NCBI RefSeq assembly: GCF_937981445.1
Contig: NZ_CALJON010000032.1
Coordinates: 1-20,467 of the forward strand
DNA length: 20,467 bases
Direction: 5' to 3'
DNA from: an uncultured Veillonella sp.
GTDB lineage: Bacteria; Bacillota; Negativicutes; Veillonellales; Veillonellaceae
Part shown: in pieces, positions 13,389 through 20,467 of the stretch
Layout of the letters: every line of letters starts with the position of its first letter
Numbering within the stretch: position 1 is the first letter of the stretch
Translations under genes and position numbers: made by a program
Notes under the pieces: model-generated
Databases searched by the model: none
Seen by the model: the letters and a program-made list of their open reading frames with translations, nothing else
Told to the model about the DNA's origin: nothing

Positions 13389-15992
13389 ATGAAGGGTAAT
13401 GAACTGCGTCAAGCATATTTGCAGTTTTTTGAAAGTAAAGGACATTTAAAATTAGATAGTTTTTCATTGGTTCCAGAAAATGACCCATCCTTATTGCTCA
13501 TTGGAGCAGGTATGGCGCCATTAAAACCATTTTTTACAGGTAAATTAGTACCACCTCGTACGCGTGTAACCACTTGTCAAAAGTGTATCCGTACTGGTGA
13601 TATTGAAAATGTAGGTCGTACAGCGCGCCATCATACATTCTTTGAAATGTTAGGGAATTTCTCCTTTGGTGACTATTTCAAAAAAGACGCTATTCATTGG
13701 GCTTGGGAATTTTTAACAGAAGTGATTAAGCTCGATAAAAATCGCCTTTATGTAACAGTATATCCTGATGACCATGAAGCCTATGAAATTTGGCATAATG
13801 AAGTGGGGTTAGATGACTCTCACATTAGCCGGTTAGAAGATAATTTCTGGGAAATTGGGGAAGGCCCTTGTGGACCAGACAGTGAAATTTTCTATGATTT
13901 AGGTGAAGAACGTGGCTGCGGTGGGCCAGATTGTGCACCAGGCTGCGACTGCGACCGCTATCTAGAAATTTGGAACCTTGTGTTTACTCAATTTAATCGC
14001 ACAGCCGATGGCGAATATGTGCCATTAGCTAAGAAGAATATCGATACTGGTGCCGGCCTTGAGCGCTTGGCTTCAGTTCTTCAAAATAAGGAAAGCAATT
14101 TTGAAACCGATTTAATTTTCCCAATTATTGAAAAAGCAGCTGCTATGGCAAAAGTAGAATACCATAGTGATGCTAGTAAAGATGTGTCTTTAAAAGTAAT
14201 TGGTGACCATGCGCGTGCTATTGCCGTGCTCATTAGTGATGGTGTATTGCCATCCAATGAAGGCCGCGGCTACGTACTTCGCCGTATTTTGCGCCGTGCC
14301 GTTCGCCATGGTCGACTTTTAGGCATTGAAGGCCGTTTCCTAACCGACCTTATGGATATTGTTATTGACATTTTAGGTCCAGGCTTACCTGATTTAGTAG
14401 AAAAACATGATTTCATCAGCCGCGTAGTAGCTAATGAAGAAGATCGTTTCAATCAAACGCTAGCACAGGGCTTAGAGCTTCTTAGTGGTCTTGTAAAAGA
14501 CTTAAAAGCTGAAGGGGCAAACACTGTGCCTGGTGCTGATGTATTTAAACTATATGATACGTATGGATTCCCTTGGGAACTTACCGAAGAAATCGCTCAT
14601 GAAGCAGGTCTTGCTATTGACATGGATGGTTTTGAAGCGGCTATGGCAGAACAACGTGCGCGCGCTCGTGCAGCTCGAGAAGATGTGGATGCTAAAGTGG
14701 CCACACCAGATATTACGTTCTTAGCAAATGAAAACTTGACGGCTGATGAAAGTGCTACAGAATCTGAAGTTCTTATGCTTGGTGAAGGGGCTAATCGCTT
14801 AGAGTCTGCGTCTGATGGTATGGAAATTACCTTGATTGTACGCACTACACCATTCCACGCAGAAGGGGGCGGACAATTAGGGGATTCTGGTTTCATTGTA
14901 GGCCCGATGGGTAAAATGGAAGTTCACACGACTCGCAAGCTTCCTGAAGGTACGACCTACCATGTAGGTACTATTGTAGAAGGTAATTTACAAGTAGGTG
15001 ACCATGTAACATTTGAAGTGGATACGGCCCGTCGTTTATCTATGGCTCGCAACCATACTGCTACACATTTATTGCATGCCGCTTTAAAAGAAGTACTTGG
15101 CAATCATGTAAACCAAGCAGGTTCTCTAGTTATGCCTGATCACTTGCGCTTTGACTTCACTCATTTCTCTCCTGTTACAGCAGAAGAATTACAAGAGATT
15201 ACAAATCTTGTAAATGGTGAAATTTTAAAAGCTACTACACTTGATATTAAAGAAATGTCCATGGACGAAGCTAAGAAGCTAGGTGCTATGGCACTCTTTG
15301 GTGAAAAATATGGCGATGTAGTGCGCGTTGTAACTGTTCCAAAATTCAGTGTAGAACTTTGTGGTGGTTCCCACGTACCTAATACGGCCGTGATTGGTAC
15401 ATTCCGTATTCTTTCTGAAGGCGGCATTGGTTCTGGTGTGCGTCGTATTGAAGCGATTACAGGTGAGGCAGCATTACAATTAGCTCAAAAAGAACAAGCG
15501 GACCTTCGTGCAGCGGCTACTATTTTAAAAACAAAACCAGAAGAAATTGTTCATCGTACACAACAATTGGTGGACGAAGTAAAACAATTAGAACATGAAT
15601 TAGGGGCTGTGCGCAAAGAACTTATGGCCGGTGGTTTAGATGGCTTATTAAGTGGCGCATTTGACTTAAAAGTAGGTAAAGCTGTAGTAGCGGAAGTCAA
15701 TGTGGCTGATATGGATGAACTTCGTAATACTGCTGACATGGTGCGCGATCGCCTTGGTTCTGGTGTAGTACTTCTTGGCATGGCTCATGAAGGCAAGGTT
15801 AACTTCGTATGCATGGCTACTAAGGACGCTGTTAAAGCTGGGTATCATGCAGGCAATATTGTTAAGGCTACGGCACAAGCTGCTGGTGGTAATGGTGGCG
15901 GCCGTCCAGATATGGCTCAAGCCGGTGGTAAAGATCCTAATGCTTTAGGTGCAGCTCTTGGTGTAGCTAAAGATACTATTCTTAGCATGTAA
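13389..15992 (+). CDS. alaS: Alanyl-tRNA synthetase
   Basis: Class II synthetase that charges tRNA-Ala in the cytoplasm. The 867-residue protein is full length for the family. The N-terminal catalytic domain includes the FFESKGH and LIGAGMAPLKPFF segments, then RTGDIENVGRTARHHTFFEMLGNFSFGDYF with the class II motif 2 Arg/Phe pattern. The central tRNA-recognition domain contains ISDGVLPSNEGRGYVLRRILRRAVRHGR. The editing domain carries the zinc-binding HTATHLLH (near 555) and CGGSH (near 657) motifs, and a C-Ala domain ends in GGGGRPDMAQAGG. A cysteine-rich CGGPDCAPGCDCDRY loop near 177-191 is shared with many anaerobe AlaS proteins. AGGAGG precedes ATG 13389. It heads the conserved alaS-ireB-ruvX block. 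Confidence 0.98.
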   Translation: MKGNELRQAYLQFFESKGHLKLDSFSLVPENDPSLLLIGAGMAPLKPFFTGKLVPPRTRVTTCQKCIRTGDIENVGRTARHHTFFEMLGNFSFGDYFKKDAIHWAWEFLTEVIKLDKNRLYVTVYPDDHEAYEIWHNEVGLDDSHISRLEDNFWEIGEGPCGPDSEIFYDLGEERGCGGPDCAPGCDCDRYLEIWNLVFTQFNRTADGEYVPLAKKNIDTGAGLERLASVLQNKESNFETDLIFPIIEKAAAMAKVEYHSDASKDVSLKVIGDHARAIAVLISDGVLPSNEGRGYVLRRILRRAVRHGRLLGIEGRFLTDLMDIVIDILGPGLPDLVEKHDFISRVVANEEDRFNQTLAQGLELLSGLVKDLKAEGANTVPGADVFKLYDTYGFPWELTEEIAHEAGLAIDMDGFEAAMAEQRARARAAREDVDAKVATPDITFLANENLTADESATESEVLMLGEGANRLESASDGMEITLIVRTTPFHAEGGGQLGDSGFIVGPMGKMEVHTTRKLPEGTTYHVGTIVEGNLQVGDHVTFEVDTARRLSMARNHTATHLLHAALKEVLGNHVNQAGSLVMPDHLRFDFTHFSPVTAEELQEITNLVNGEILKATTLDIKEMSMDEAKKLGAMALFGEKYGDVVRVVTVPKFSVELCGGSHVPNTAVIGTFRILSEGGIGSGVRRIEAITGEAALQLAQKEQADLRAAATILKTKPEEIVHRTQQLVDEVKQLEHELGAVRKELMAGGLDGLLSGAFDLKVGKAVVAEVNVADMDELRNTADMVRDRLGSGVVLLGMAHEGKVNFVCMATKDAVKAGYHAGNIVKATAQAAGGNGGGRPDMAQAGGKDPNALGAALGVAKDTILSM

Positions 15993-16013
15993 CCATGGTA
16001 TAATATAAGTATG

Positions 16014-16051
16014 ATGTAGTTTGCCATACATGTTTGTAGGGCAAACTACAT
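16014..16051. repeat. Perfect 12-bp inverted repeat between alaS and ireB
   Basis: ATGTAGTTTGCC (16014-16025) pairs perfectly with GGCAAACTACAT (16040-16051) around a 14-nt loop. No T-tract follows, so it is not a standard terminator. It lies 21 bp after the alaS stop and could act as a 3'-end stabiliser, processing signal or protein site. Confidence 0.7.
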
Positions 16052-16090
16052 GTAGTGATCATATGATTTAATGTGTTCTTTAAGAATATG

Positions 16091-16099
16091 TGATAAAAT
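16091..16099 (+). promoter_or_regulatory. Candidate extended -10 upstream of ireB
   Basis: TGATAAAAT fits a TGn extended -10 (TAAAAT at 16094-16099), 35 bp before the ireB ATG. No good -35 is visible. Weak but plausible start for the ireB-ruvX-DUF1292 unit. Confidence 0.4.
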
Positions 16100-16134
16100 T
16101 ATGGTCCATATAATTAATAAAAGGAGGCAAAATC

Positions 16135-16392
16135 ATGAGTGTATCAGATGAAACTATGATGTTTAAAAAGGTTGAAGATACGCCTTCGGCTCGTGAAGTA
16201 CTTCGTGATGTATATCACGCTTTACAAGAAAAAGGATATAATCCGATTGAACAAATCGTAGGATATCTTATCTCTGGCGAGCCTACCTATATTACTAGCT
16301 ATAATAATGCCCGCAGTATGATTCGTCGTCTAGAACGAGATGAATTATTAGAGGAATTAGTAGCTGAGTATGTAAAAGCAAAAGGTCTATAG
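16135..16392 (+). CDS. IreB family regulatory protein (UPF0297)
   Basis: An 85-residue protein of the IreB/YrzL family. In Enterococcus IreB is a phosphorylation target of the PASTA kinase IreK and affects cephalosporin resistance; the role here is by family only. Hallmarks are the N-terminal TMMFK with a conserved Thr, VYHALQEKGYNPIEQIVGYLISGEPTYIT in the centre and NARSMIRRLERDELLEELV at the end. AAGGAGG sits 7 nt before ATG 16135. It is followed 8 bp later by ruvX, the invariant neighbour of this family in Firmicutes. Confidence 0.95.
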   Translation: MSVSDETMMFKKVEDTPSAREVLRDVYHALQEKGYNPIEQIVGYLISGEPTYITSYNNARSMIRRLERDELLEELVAEYVKAKGL

Positions 16393-16400
16393 GGACAAAT

Positions 16401-16820
16401 ATGAGAATTATGTCCTTAGATGTAGGGAGCCGCACAATTGGCGTAGCTTGTAGCGATGCTTTGTACTTGACAGCGCAGGGCATCGAAACCATTCGCCGCA
16501 CTTCGTTAGAGCGCGATTTTAATCGCATAAAGGAGCTCATAACAGAATATGAAGTGGAAGAAATTGTAGTGGGACTGCCTAAAAATATGAATGGAACAAA
16601 AGGTGATCGAGCCCTTAAAACTGAGGAATTTGTAGGGAAAATGCAAGAAGTTATCACTACACCCGTAACGTTTTGGGATGAACGATTGTCTACTGTGATG
16701 GCGGAGCGATCACTTATCGCCGCTGATGTGAGTCGTAAGAAACGAAAAGGCGTAATTGATAAAATGGCAGCAGTTGTTATTTTACAAGGCTATTTGGATC
16801 TACGACAGAGTAAATCCTAA
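16401..16820 (+). CDS. ruvX: RuvX/YqgF Holliday junction resolvase-like RNase
   Basis: A 139-residue RNase H-fold protein of the YqgF/RuvX family, linked to pre-16S rRNA 5'-end processing in E. coli and proposed as a junction resolvase. The N-terminal MSLDVGSRTIGVACSD carries the first catalytic Asp, EEIVVGLPKNMNGT (about 53-66) the central motif with conserved Glu, and WDERLSTVMAE (about 93-103) a third acidic site. The C-terminal DKMAAVVILQGYLD is standard. The length is typical. It lies between ireB (8-bp gap) and the DUF1292 gene (11-bp gap), so the three are almost certainly one transcript. Confidence 0.96.
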   Translation: MRIMSLDVGSRTIGVACSDALYLTAQGIETIRRTSLERDFNRIKELITEYEVEEIVVGLPKNMNGTKGDRALKTEEFVGKMQEVITTPVTFWDERLSTVMAERSLIAADVSRKKRKGVIDKMAAVVILQGYLDLRQSKS

Positions 16821-16831
16821 GGAGGTTGACT

Positions 16832-17125
16832 ATGGGAGAGCAAGGATTTGAAAATGAAGTGCCAGTAGTAGTACTTACAGATGAAGAAGGTAATGAATTA
16901 TTCTATGAAGAAGATATGATCATTAACTACGAAGGCAAAGAATTTGCTATTTTAGTGTCCTTACCACCTGAAGAATGTGAACCAGGTTGTAAATGTCATG
17001 AAGAGCCACATATTACGATTGCACGCCTTGAAGAAGAAGATGGCGAAGAAGTGTATGTAGTGCCAACTGATGAGGAATTTGATGCAGTAAGTGCCTTATA
17101 CGAAGAAGGTATTGACGAAGAATAA
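16832..17125 (+). CDS. DUF1292 protein with inserted cysteine cluster
   Basis: A 97-residue, very acidic cytoplasmic protein at the position of B. subtilis yrzB. The DUF1292 pattern is visible: a D-E-E-G-N strand (17-21), an IINYEGKEFAILVSL strand (30-44), then EEVYVVPTDEEFDAVSALYEE at the C-terminus. Between these is a CEPGCKCHEE segment with C49, C53, C55 and H56, which standard DUF1292 proteins lack as far as recalled. It could bind a metal. The start is set at ATG 16832, 6 nt after AAGGAGG (16819-16825); a TTG at 16826 would give two more residues but is too close. The family has no known function. Confidence 0.88.
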   Translation: MGEQGFENEVPVVVLTDEEGNELFYEEDMIINYEGKEFAILVSLPPEECEPGCKCHEEPHITIARLEEEDGEEVYVVPTDEEFDAVSALYEEGIDEE

Positions 17126-17142
17126 ATTCTATGAGGTGCGTA

Positions 17143-17166
17143 AAAGAGGGGCTTTGCCCCTCTTTC
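17143..17166 (+). terminator. Intrinsic terminator after the DUF1292 gene
   Basis: Stem AAAGAGGGGC (17143-17152) / GCCCCTCTTT (17156-17165) with loop TTT. The U-tract is short (CTTTCG), so termination may be partial. It ends the ireB-ruvX-DUF1292 unit 18 bp after the last stop. Confidence 0.85.
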
Positions 17167-17278
17167 GTGTGTATATTAAAGCCTTATATTTTGAAAAGAA
17201 GCAATGCATATTGCCTTACAGTATGCTATAAAAAGAGAGCCAGGAAAGGCTAAGATTGTTACTAGATAAGGAGTTATT

Positions 17279-18301
17279 TTGCTTATGAATCAACGCAAGA
17301 AGATGATAACCTATATTCTGGGCGCGATCCTGGGATTAGTGCTTATCACTTTCTTAGGCGCTTGGGCGTACTATTACATGCCCAATAGTAAAATGGCACA
17401 TCCAGAGCAAGTTGTATTGATTGTGGATAAGGATCAAACGGGTGCAGAAATAGGGGATATGCTCTATGAAAAGGGCCTAATCAACTCGCCTACTGCATTT
17501 CGTTTGGCCTTGCGCATTACGGGAACCGTTGATAAATTACAACAGGGGTACTATCAAATTCCTCAGAATGCAAGCTTGCAACAAGTAATTTCTCTTTTGC
17601 AAAAAGGGAAGTTAAAAACAATACGAGTTACAATTCCAGAAGGATATACCATTGAACAAATTGCTGAAGAATTAGCAAAAGACGGATTAGGTAGCAAGGA
17701 GGCCTTTTTGGAGGCAGCTAAAACATATGTGCCTTATCAATACATGTATGGTCCTGCACCAGTGGTATATAAGCCAGAAGGATTTTTATTTCCTAGTACC
17801 TATGAAATTCCAGTAGGTGCAAAGCCTGAGGACATCTTAAAGATGCTTACTAAGGAAATGGATAGTAAGTTAACACCAGCTATGAAGCAGCAAATAGCGG
17901 CTAAGAATTTAACAGTATTTCAATTTATTACATTAGCATCTTTGGTAGAAAAGGAAGCTAAATATGATGAAGACCGGCCTATTATTGCCGCAGTATTTTT
18001 AAAGCGTTTAAAAATCGATATGCCCCTTCAATCTTGTGCAAGCATTCAATATATTTTAGGATATCCTAAGCCTCAATTATCCATTGAAGATACGGAATTG
18101 CCAAGCCCTTATAATACATACTTAAACAAGGGATTACCACCAGGGCCGATTGCAAATCCAGGGCTTAAGTCTATGGAAGCAGTGCTTAATGCAGTGGATA
18201 CAGAGTATTTGTATTTTGTAGCAGATAAAGAAGGCTATCATCATTTCACTAAAACATATGAAGAGCACTTACAAGTGGTAGAATCTATTTACGGTGAATA
18301 A
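17279..18301 (+). CDS. mltG: Endolytic transglycosylase MltG (YceG-like)
   Basis: An inner-membrane lytic transglycosylase that cleaves nascent glycan strands and sets their length. The 340-residue protein has a short cytoplasmic N-terminus, one membrane helix (about 10-32), a LysM-like region (about 42-115) and the YceG catalytic domain. Hallmarks are IPEGYTIEQIAEEL, PEGFLFPSTYEI, ASLVEKEAKYDEDRPIIAAVFLKRL (catalytic Glu in VEKEA, about 224-226), MPLQSCASIQYILG and SPYNTYLNKGLPPGPIANPG. Start: TTG 17279 is 5 nt after AAGGAG (17268-17273), while ATG 17285 is 11 nt away. Either is possible and they differ by two residues. An extended -10, TGCTATAAA (17224-17232), is a candidate promoter. It is followed by trmR, as in the Bacillus yrrL-yrrM order. 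Confidence 0.94.
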   Translation: MLMNQRKKMITYILGAILGLVLITFLGAWAYYYMPNSKMAHPEQVVLIVDKDQTGAEIGDMLYEKGLINSPTAFRLALRITGTVDKLQQGYYQIPQNASLQQVISLLQKGKLKTIRVTIPEGYTIEQIAEELAKDGLGSKEAFLEAAKTYVPYQYMYGPAPVVYKPEGFLFPSTYEIPVGAKPEDILKMLTKEMDSKLTPAMKQQIAAKNLTVFQFITLASLVEKEAKYDEDRPIIAAVFLKRLKIDMPLQSCASIQYILGYPKPQLSIEDTELPSPYNTYLNKGLPPGPIANPGLKSMEAVLNAVDTEYLYFVADKEGYHHFTKTYEEHLQVVESIYGE

Positions 18302-18319
18302 AGGTGGTTACATCAATTT

Positions 18320-18922
18320 ATGGAATTAAAAGACATATTAAATGAGCAGCGTATTTATGCTGTGCTCAATAAGGTGCCTATTTTAAGAGAGTCTGAAGTG
18401 CATCTCTTTGAAGAGCTCATTTCACTCTATAAGCCAAGTCGAATTTTGGAAGTAGGGACGGCCATTGGCTATTCCACTTTATTATTAGGACGTCATAGTA
18501 GTGCGGATGTTCAGATTGATACGATTGAACTGGATGGACAACGATATGGTATGGCACAGCAGTTTATAGGGCAGTCTAAATATAAAGACCAGATTTCATT
18601 GCATTTAGGGGATGCCAATGAAGTATTATTAGGCCTTGAAGGGCCGTATGACTTAGTCTTTTTAGATGGACCTAAAGGGCAGTACAAAAAGCAGCTTGAA
18701 ATTATTGAGCCCCATTTGGCACCGCAAGCTGTAGTATTAGCTGATAATGTATTATTTAGAGGATATGTACGGGGCCATAAAGAAGCTCCACATCGCTATA
18801 AAACTATTATTAAACGACTTCGTGACTATCTTGAGATGGTAGAGGATAAAACTCGTTATAATACGACTATTTATCCTTTAGGGGATGGCATGAGCGTAAG
18901 TGTTTGGAAAGGTAATAAGTAA
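18320..18922 (+). CDS. trmR: SAM O-methyltransferase, probable TrmR (tRNA mo5U34)
   Basis: A 200-residue class I O-methyltransferase. In B. subtilis the family member YrrM/TrmR methylates 5-hydroxyuridine at tRNA position 34 to give mo5U. SAM-binding motif I is ILEVGTAIGYST (about 40-51), IDTIELDGQRY follows (about 72-82), and FLDGPKGQY (about 113-121) and ADNVLFRG (about 141-148) give the acidic metal-binding residues of the COMT-like group. The assignment rests strongly on context: it lies 18 bp after mltG and 3 bp before the U32 gene whose product is expected to supply the hydroxyuridine. A generic small-molecule O-methyltransferase is the alternative. The ribosome site AAGGTGG (18301-18307) is 12 nt away, rather far. 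Confidence 0.88.
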   Translation: MELKDILNEQRIYAVLNKVPILRESEVHLFEELISLYKPSRILEVGTAIGYSTLLLGRHSSADVQIDTIELDGQRYGMAQQFIGQSKYKDQISLHLGDANEVLLGLEGPYDLVFLDGPKGQYKKQLEIIEPHLAPQAVVLADNVLFRGYVRGHKEAPHRYKTIIKRLRDYLEMVEDKTRYNTTIYPLGDGMSVSVWKGNK

Positions 18923-18925
18923 TAC

Positions 18926-20167
18926 ATGAAACCACAAATCGAAGTATTATCACCAGCTGGTAATATGGATAAATTAAAAATGGCCATTCGTTATGGCGCT
19001 GATGCAGTATATTGTGCAGGTCAGTCCTTTGGGCTTCGTGCAAGTAGCTCCAATTTTAATAATGAACAATTAAAAGAAGCGGTAGACTTTGTTCATAGTC
19101 ATGGCAAAAAGCTATATGTGACTTGTAATATTATCCCTCATAATGAGGACTTAGTGGGCTTAGAAGATTATTTAAAATTCTTAGAATCCATTGGTGTAGA
19201 TGCGATTATCGTAGCTGACCTTGGGATTTTCTTACTAGCTAAACGAGTGGCGCCAAATTTAGAGCTCCATGTAAGCACGCAGGCTAATACGACTAATTAT
19301 TTAACTACAGAATTCTGGAAAGAACAAGGCGCTACACGTGTAGTTGTAGCCCGTGAAGTGCGCATTGCGGATATTAAAACTATGAAAGAAAAGGCGGATA
19401 TTGAAATTGAAGCCTTCGTTCATGGTGCTATGTGTATTTCGTATTCTGGGCGCTGCTTGTTGAGTAATTATTTTACAACACGTGATGCTAATCGTGGTCA
19501 ATGTACGCAAGCTTGTCGCTGGAAATATTCCTTAGTAGAGGAAAATCGGCCTGGTGAATATTATCCAATTGAAGAAGATCAACACGGTACCTATATTTTT
19601 AACTCCAAAGACCTTTGCTTGTTAAAATATATTCCAGATCTTGTAGAGGCAGGCGTTGACAGCCTTAAAATTGAAGGCCGTATGAAGAGCGTGCACTATG
19701 CAGCAACGGTAACTAAAGTATATCGTGAAGCTGTAGATACATACCTAGCAGATCCTGAACATTATGAAGTAAAACCAGAATGGATTGAAGAATTAGAAAA
19801 AATTTCCCATCGTCCCTATACGGAAGGTTTCTCAGTGGAAAAACCTGATGAAACAGCACAAAACTATGGTGCGTCTAGCAATACCCAAACTCATGACTTC
19901 ATTGGTCTTGTAGAAGGCTACAATGCAGAGGAAGGGTATGCCTACTTAGAGCAACGCAATAACTTTAAAGTGGGCGATGAAGTAGAGTTCTGCCAACCTC
20001 ATGGTGAATTGGTACATCATGTAATCACTAAAATGACTGATGAAGATGGCAAAGATATCACCGTAGCGCCACATGCACAAATGAAGGTCCGTCTATACAT
20101 TGATACACCATTAGAAGAATATGCTATGATGCGCCGTAAGTGTAAGCCAAAGGCGCCTAAGTCATAA
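18926..20167 (+). CDS. trhP: Peptidase U32 family tRNA hydroxylation protein TrhP
   Basis: A 413-residue U32-family protein. Homologues TrhP (YegQ) of E. coli and YrrN/YrrO of B. subtilis are needed for prephenate-dependent 5-hydroxyuridine formation at tRNA position 34. The catalytic domain starts EVLSPAGNMDKLKMAIRYGADAVY. Four cysteines in the core (C170, C177, C193, C197, in AMCISYSGRC and GQCTQAC) are the expected Fe-S ligands. SLKIEGRMKS (about 248-257) and a C-terminal beta-barrel domain (about 325-405) complete the full-length layout. Bacillus has two adjacent genes, yrrN and yrrO, whereas only one long form is visible here. The ATG lies 3 bp after the trmR stop with a distant GGAAAGG, suggesting translational coupling. 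Confidence 0.93.
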   Translation: MKPQIEVLSPAGNMDKLKMAIRYGADAVYCAGQSFGLRASSSNFNNEQLKEAVDFVHSHGKKLYVTCNIIPHNEDLVGLEDYLKFLESIGVDAIIVADLGIFLLAKRVAPNLELHVSTQANTTNYLTTEFWKEQGATRVVVAREVRIADIKTMKEKADIEIEAFVHGAMCISYSGRCLLSNYFTTRDANRGQCTQACRWKYSLVEENRPGEYYPIEEDQHGTYIFNSKDLCLLKYIPDLVEAGVDSLKIEGRMKSVHYAATVTKVYREAVDTYLADPEHYEVKPEWIEELEKISHRPYTEGFSVEKPDETAQNYGASSNTQTHDFIGLVEGYNAEEGYAYLEQRNNFKVGDEVEFCQPHGELVHHVITKMTDEDGKDITVAPHAQMKVRLYIDTPLEEYAMMRRKCKPKAPKS

Positions 20168-20256
20168 TCGTTATAGGAGCTGAGATATAAAAGGGCGATA
20201 TTAGATGGAGAGCAATTTTTTAGGCAGTCATATATGTGGTATAAAGGAGAATCAAT

Positions 20257-20467
20257 ATGAATTTATCTTGTGAAAAAGAATATGTATATTTTCGTATTGA
20301 CCCTACTGAAACGAATTATGTAAACCGCATTTTAGAAGGTTATGAGTACTTAGGCGTGATGACAACACTAGATGTTGCTAAAGGTATTTGTATGGTCCGT
20401 AGTACTAAGGATACAGCGTCATTGGTGAGGCAAGTGTTAGATAGTTTAGGCGTGGAACTCGAATACA
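20257..20467 (+). CDS. DUF4911-type protein, partial (window end)
   Basis: The 5' part of a gene that runs past the window: 70 codons are visible and no stop is reached. ATG 20257 has AAAGGAG at 20243-20249 with 7 nt spacing. The translation contains YVYFRIDPTETNYVNRIL, then EGYEYLGVMTTLDVAKGI, and ends LVRQVLDSLGVELEY, matching the small DUF4911 family as recalled. Such proteins are usually under 90 residues, so little is probably missing. The 89 bp between it and trhP contains no terminator, so it may belong to the same transcript. The function is unknown. Confidence 0.8.
   Translation, partial: MNLSCEKEYVYFRIDPTETNYVNRILEGYEYLGVMTTLDVAKGICMVRSTKDTASLVRQVLDSLGVELEY

Noticed and set aside
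14533..14724. Small + strand frame inside alaS
   Set aside because: Out-of-frame shadow of the alaS coding sequence; no ribosome site and no recognisable domain.
16109..16114. Second TATAAT upstream of ireB as main promoter
   Set aside because: It would start transcription at or within the ribosome site, leaving almost no leader, and has no -35.

Overview
Organism and overall character. The window is low-GC (about 40 % by eye) and gene-dense, with all but one gene on the + strand. The block alaS - ireB (UPF0297) - ruvX - DUF1292 - mltG - trmR - U32 peptidase (trhP) is the conserved Firmicutes order (compare yrzL/yrrK/yrzB/yrrL/yrrM/yrrN/yrrO in Bacillus). A Tat-exported membrane [NiFe] hydrogenase and several secreted proteins are also present. 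Together with gene content and codon flavour this suggests a Negativicutes anaerobe, most likely Veillonella. That assignment is recognition, not a database match.

Layout. (1) 1-2742: a heptanucleotide tandem repeat, a secreted DUF4163/DUF3298-type protein, the tRNA methyltransferase TrmK and a Nif3-family protein. (2) 2814-3230: RNase P RNA with its own promoter and terminator. (3) 3390-8625: a thioredoxin with an unusual CKPC active site, then a five-gene hydrogenase operon: Tat-exported small subunit, NiFe large subunit, cytochrome b, maturation protease and a stand-alone HupH C-terminal domain protein. The operon ends at a very long hairpin. (4) 8550-8800: intergenic DNA with three degenerate copies of a hairpin repeat. 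(5) 8802-11483: a secreted protein on the - strand divergent from a GT2 membrane glycosyltransferase, then a secreted NlpC/P60 peptidoglycan hydrolase. (6) 11671-13183: ATPase and permease of a zinc/manganese-type ABC importer. (7) 13389-20167: the alaS-to-trhP housekeeping block, then a DUF4911 gene cut by the window end.

How the genes work together. The hydrogenase genes encode a complete periplasm-facing uptake enzyme plus its dedicated endopeptidase, but no hypA-F genes lie here, so cofactor assembly must be encoded elsewhere. Its proximal cluster has the standard four-cysteine signature, not the six-cysteine oxygen-tolerant form. TrmR and TrhP are neighbouring enzymes of one pathway, the (h/m)o5U modification of tRNA position 34. 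IreB, MltG, NlpC/P60 and the GT2 enzyme all touch cell-envelope biology.

Most worth a second look: the 7-bp repeat array upstream of a secreted protein; the hairpin repeat family at 8550-8800, which shows a compensatory base-pair change between two copies; the NlpC/P60 enzyme with Ser in place of the third catalytic His; the CX3CXCH cluster inserted in a DUF1292 protein; and the operator-like dyads upstream of the thioredoxin and hydrogenase genes. No phage, insertion sequence, CRISPR array, tRNA or clearly novel multi-gene system was seen.
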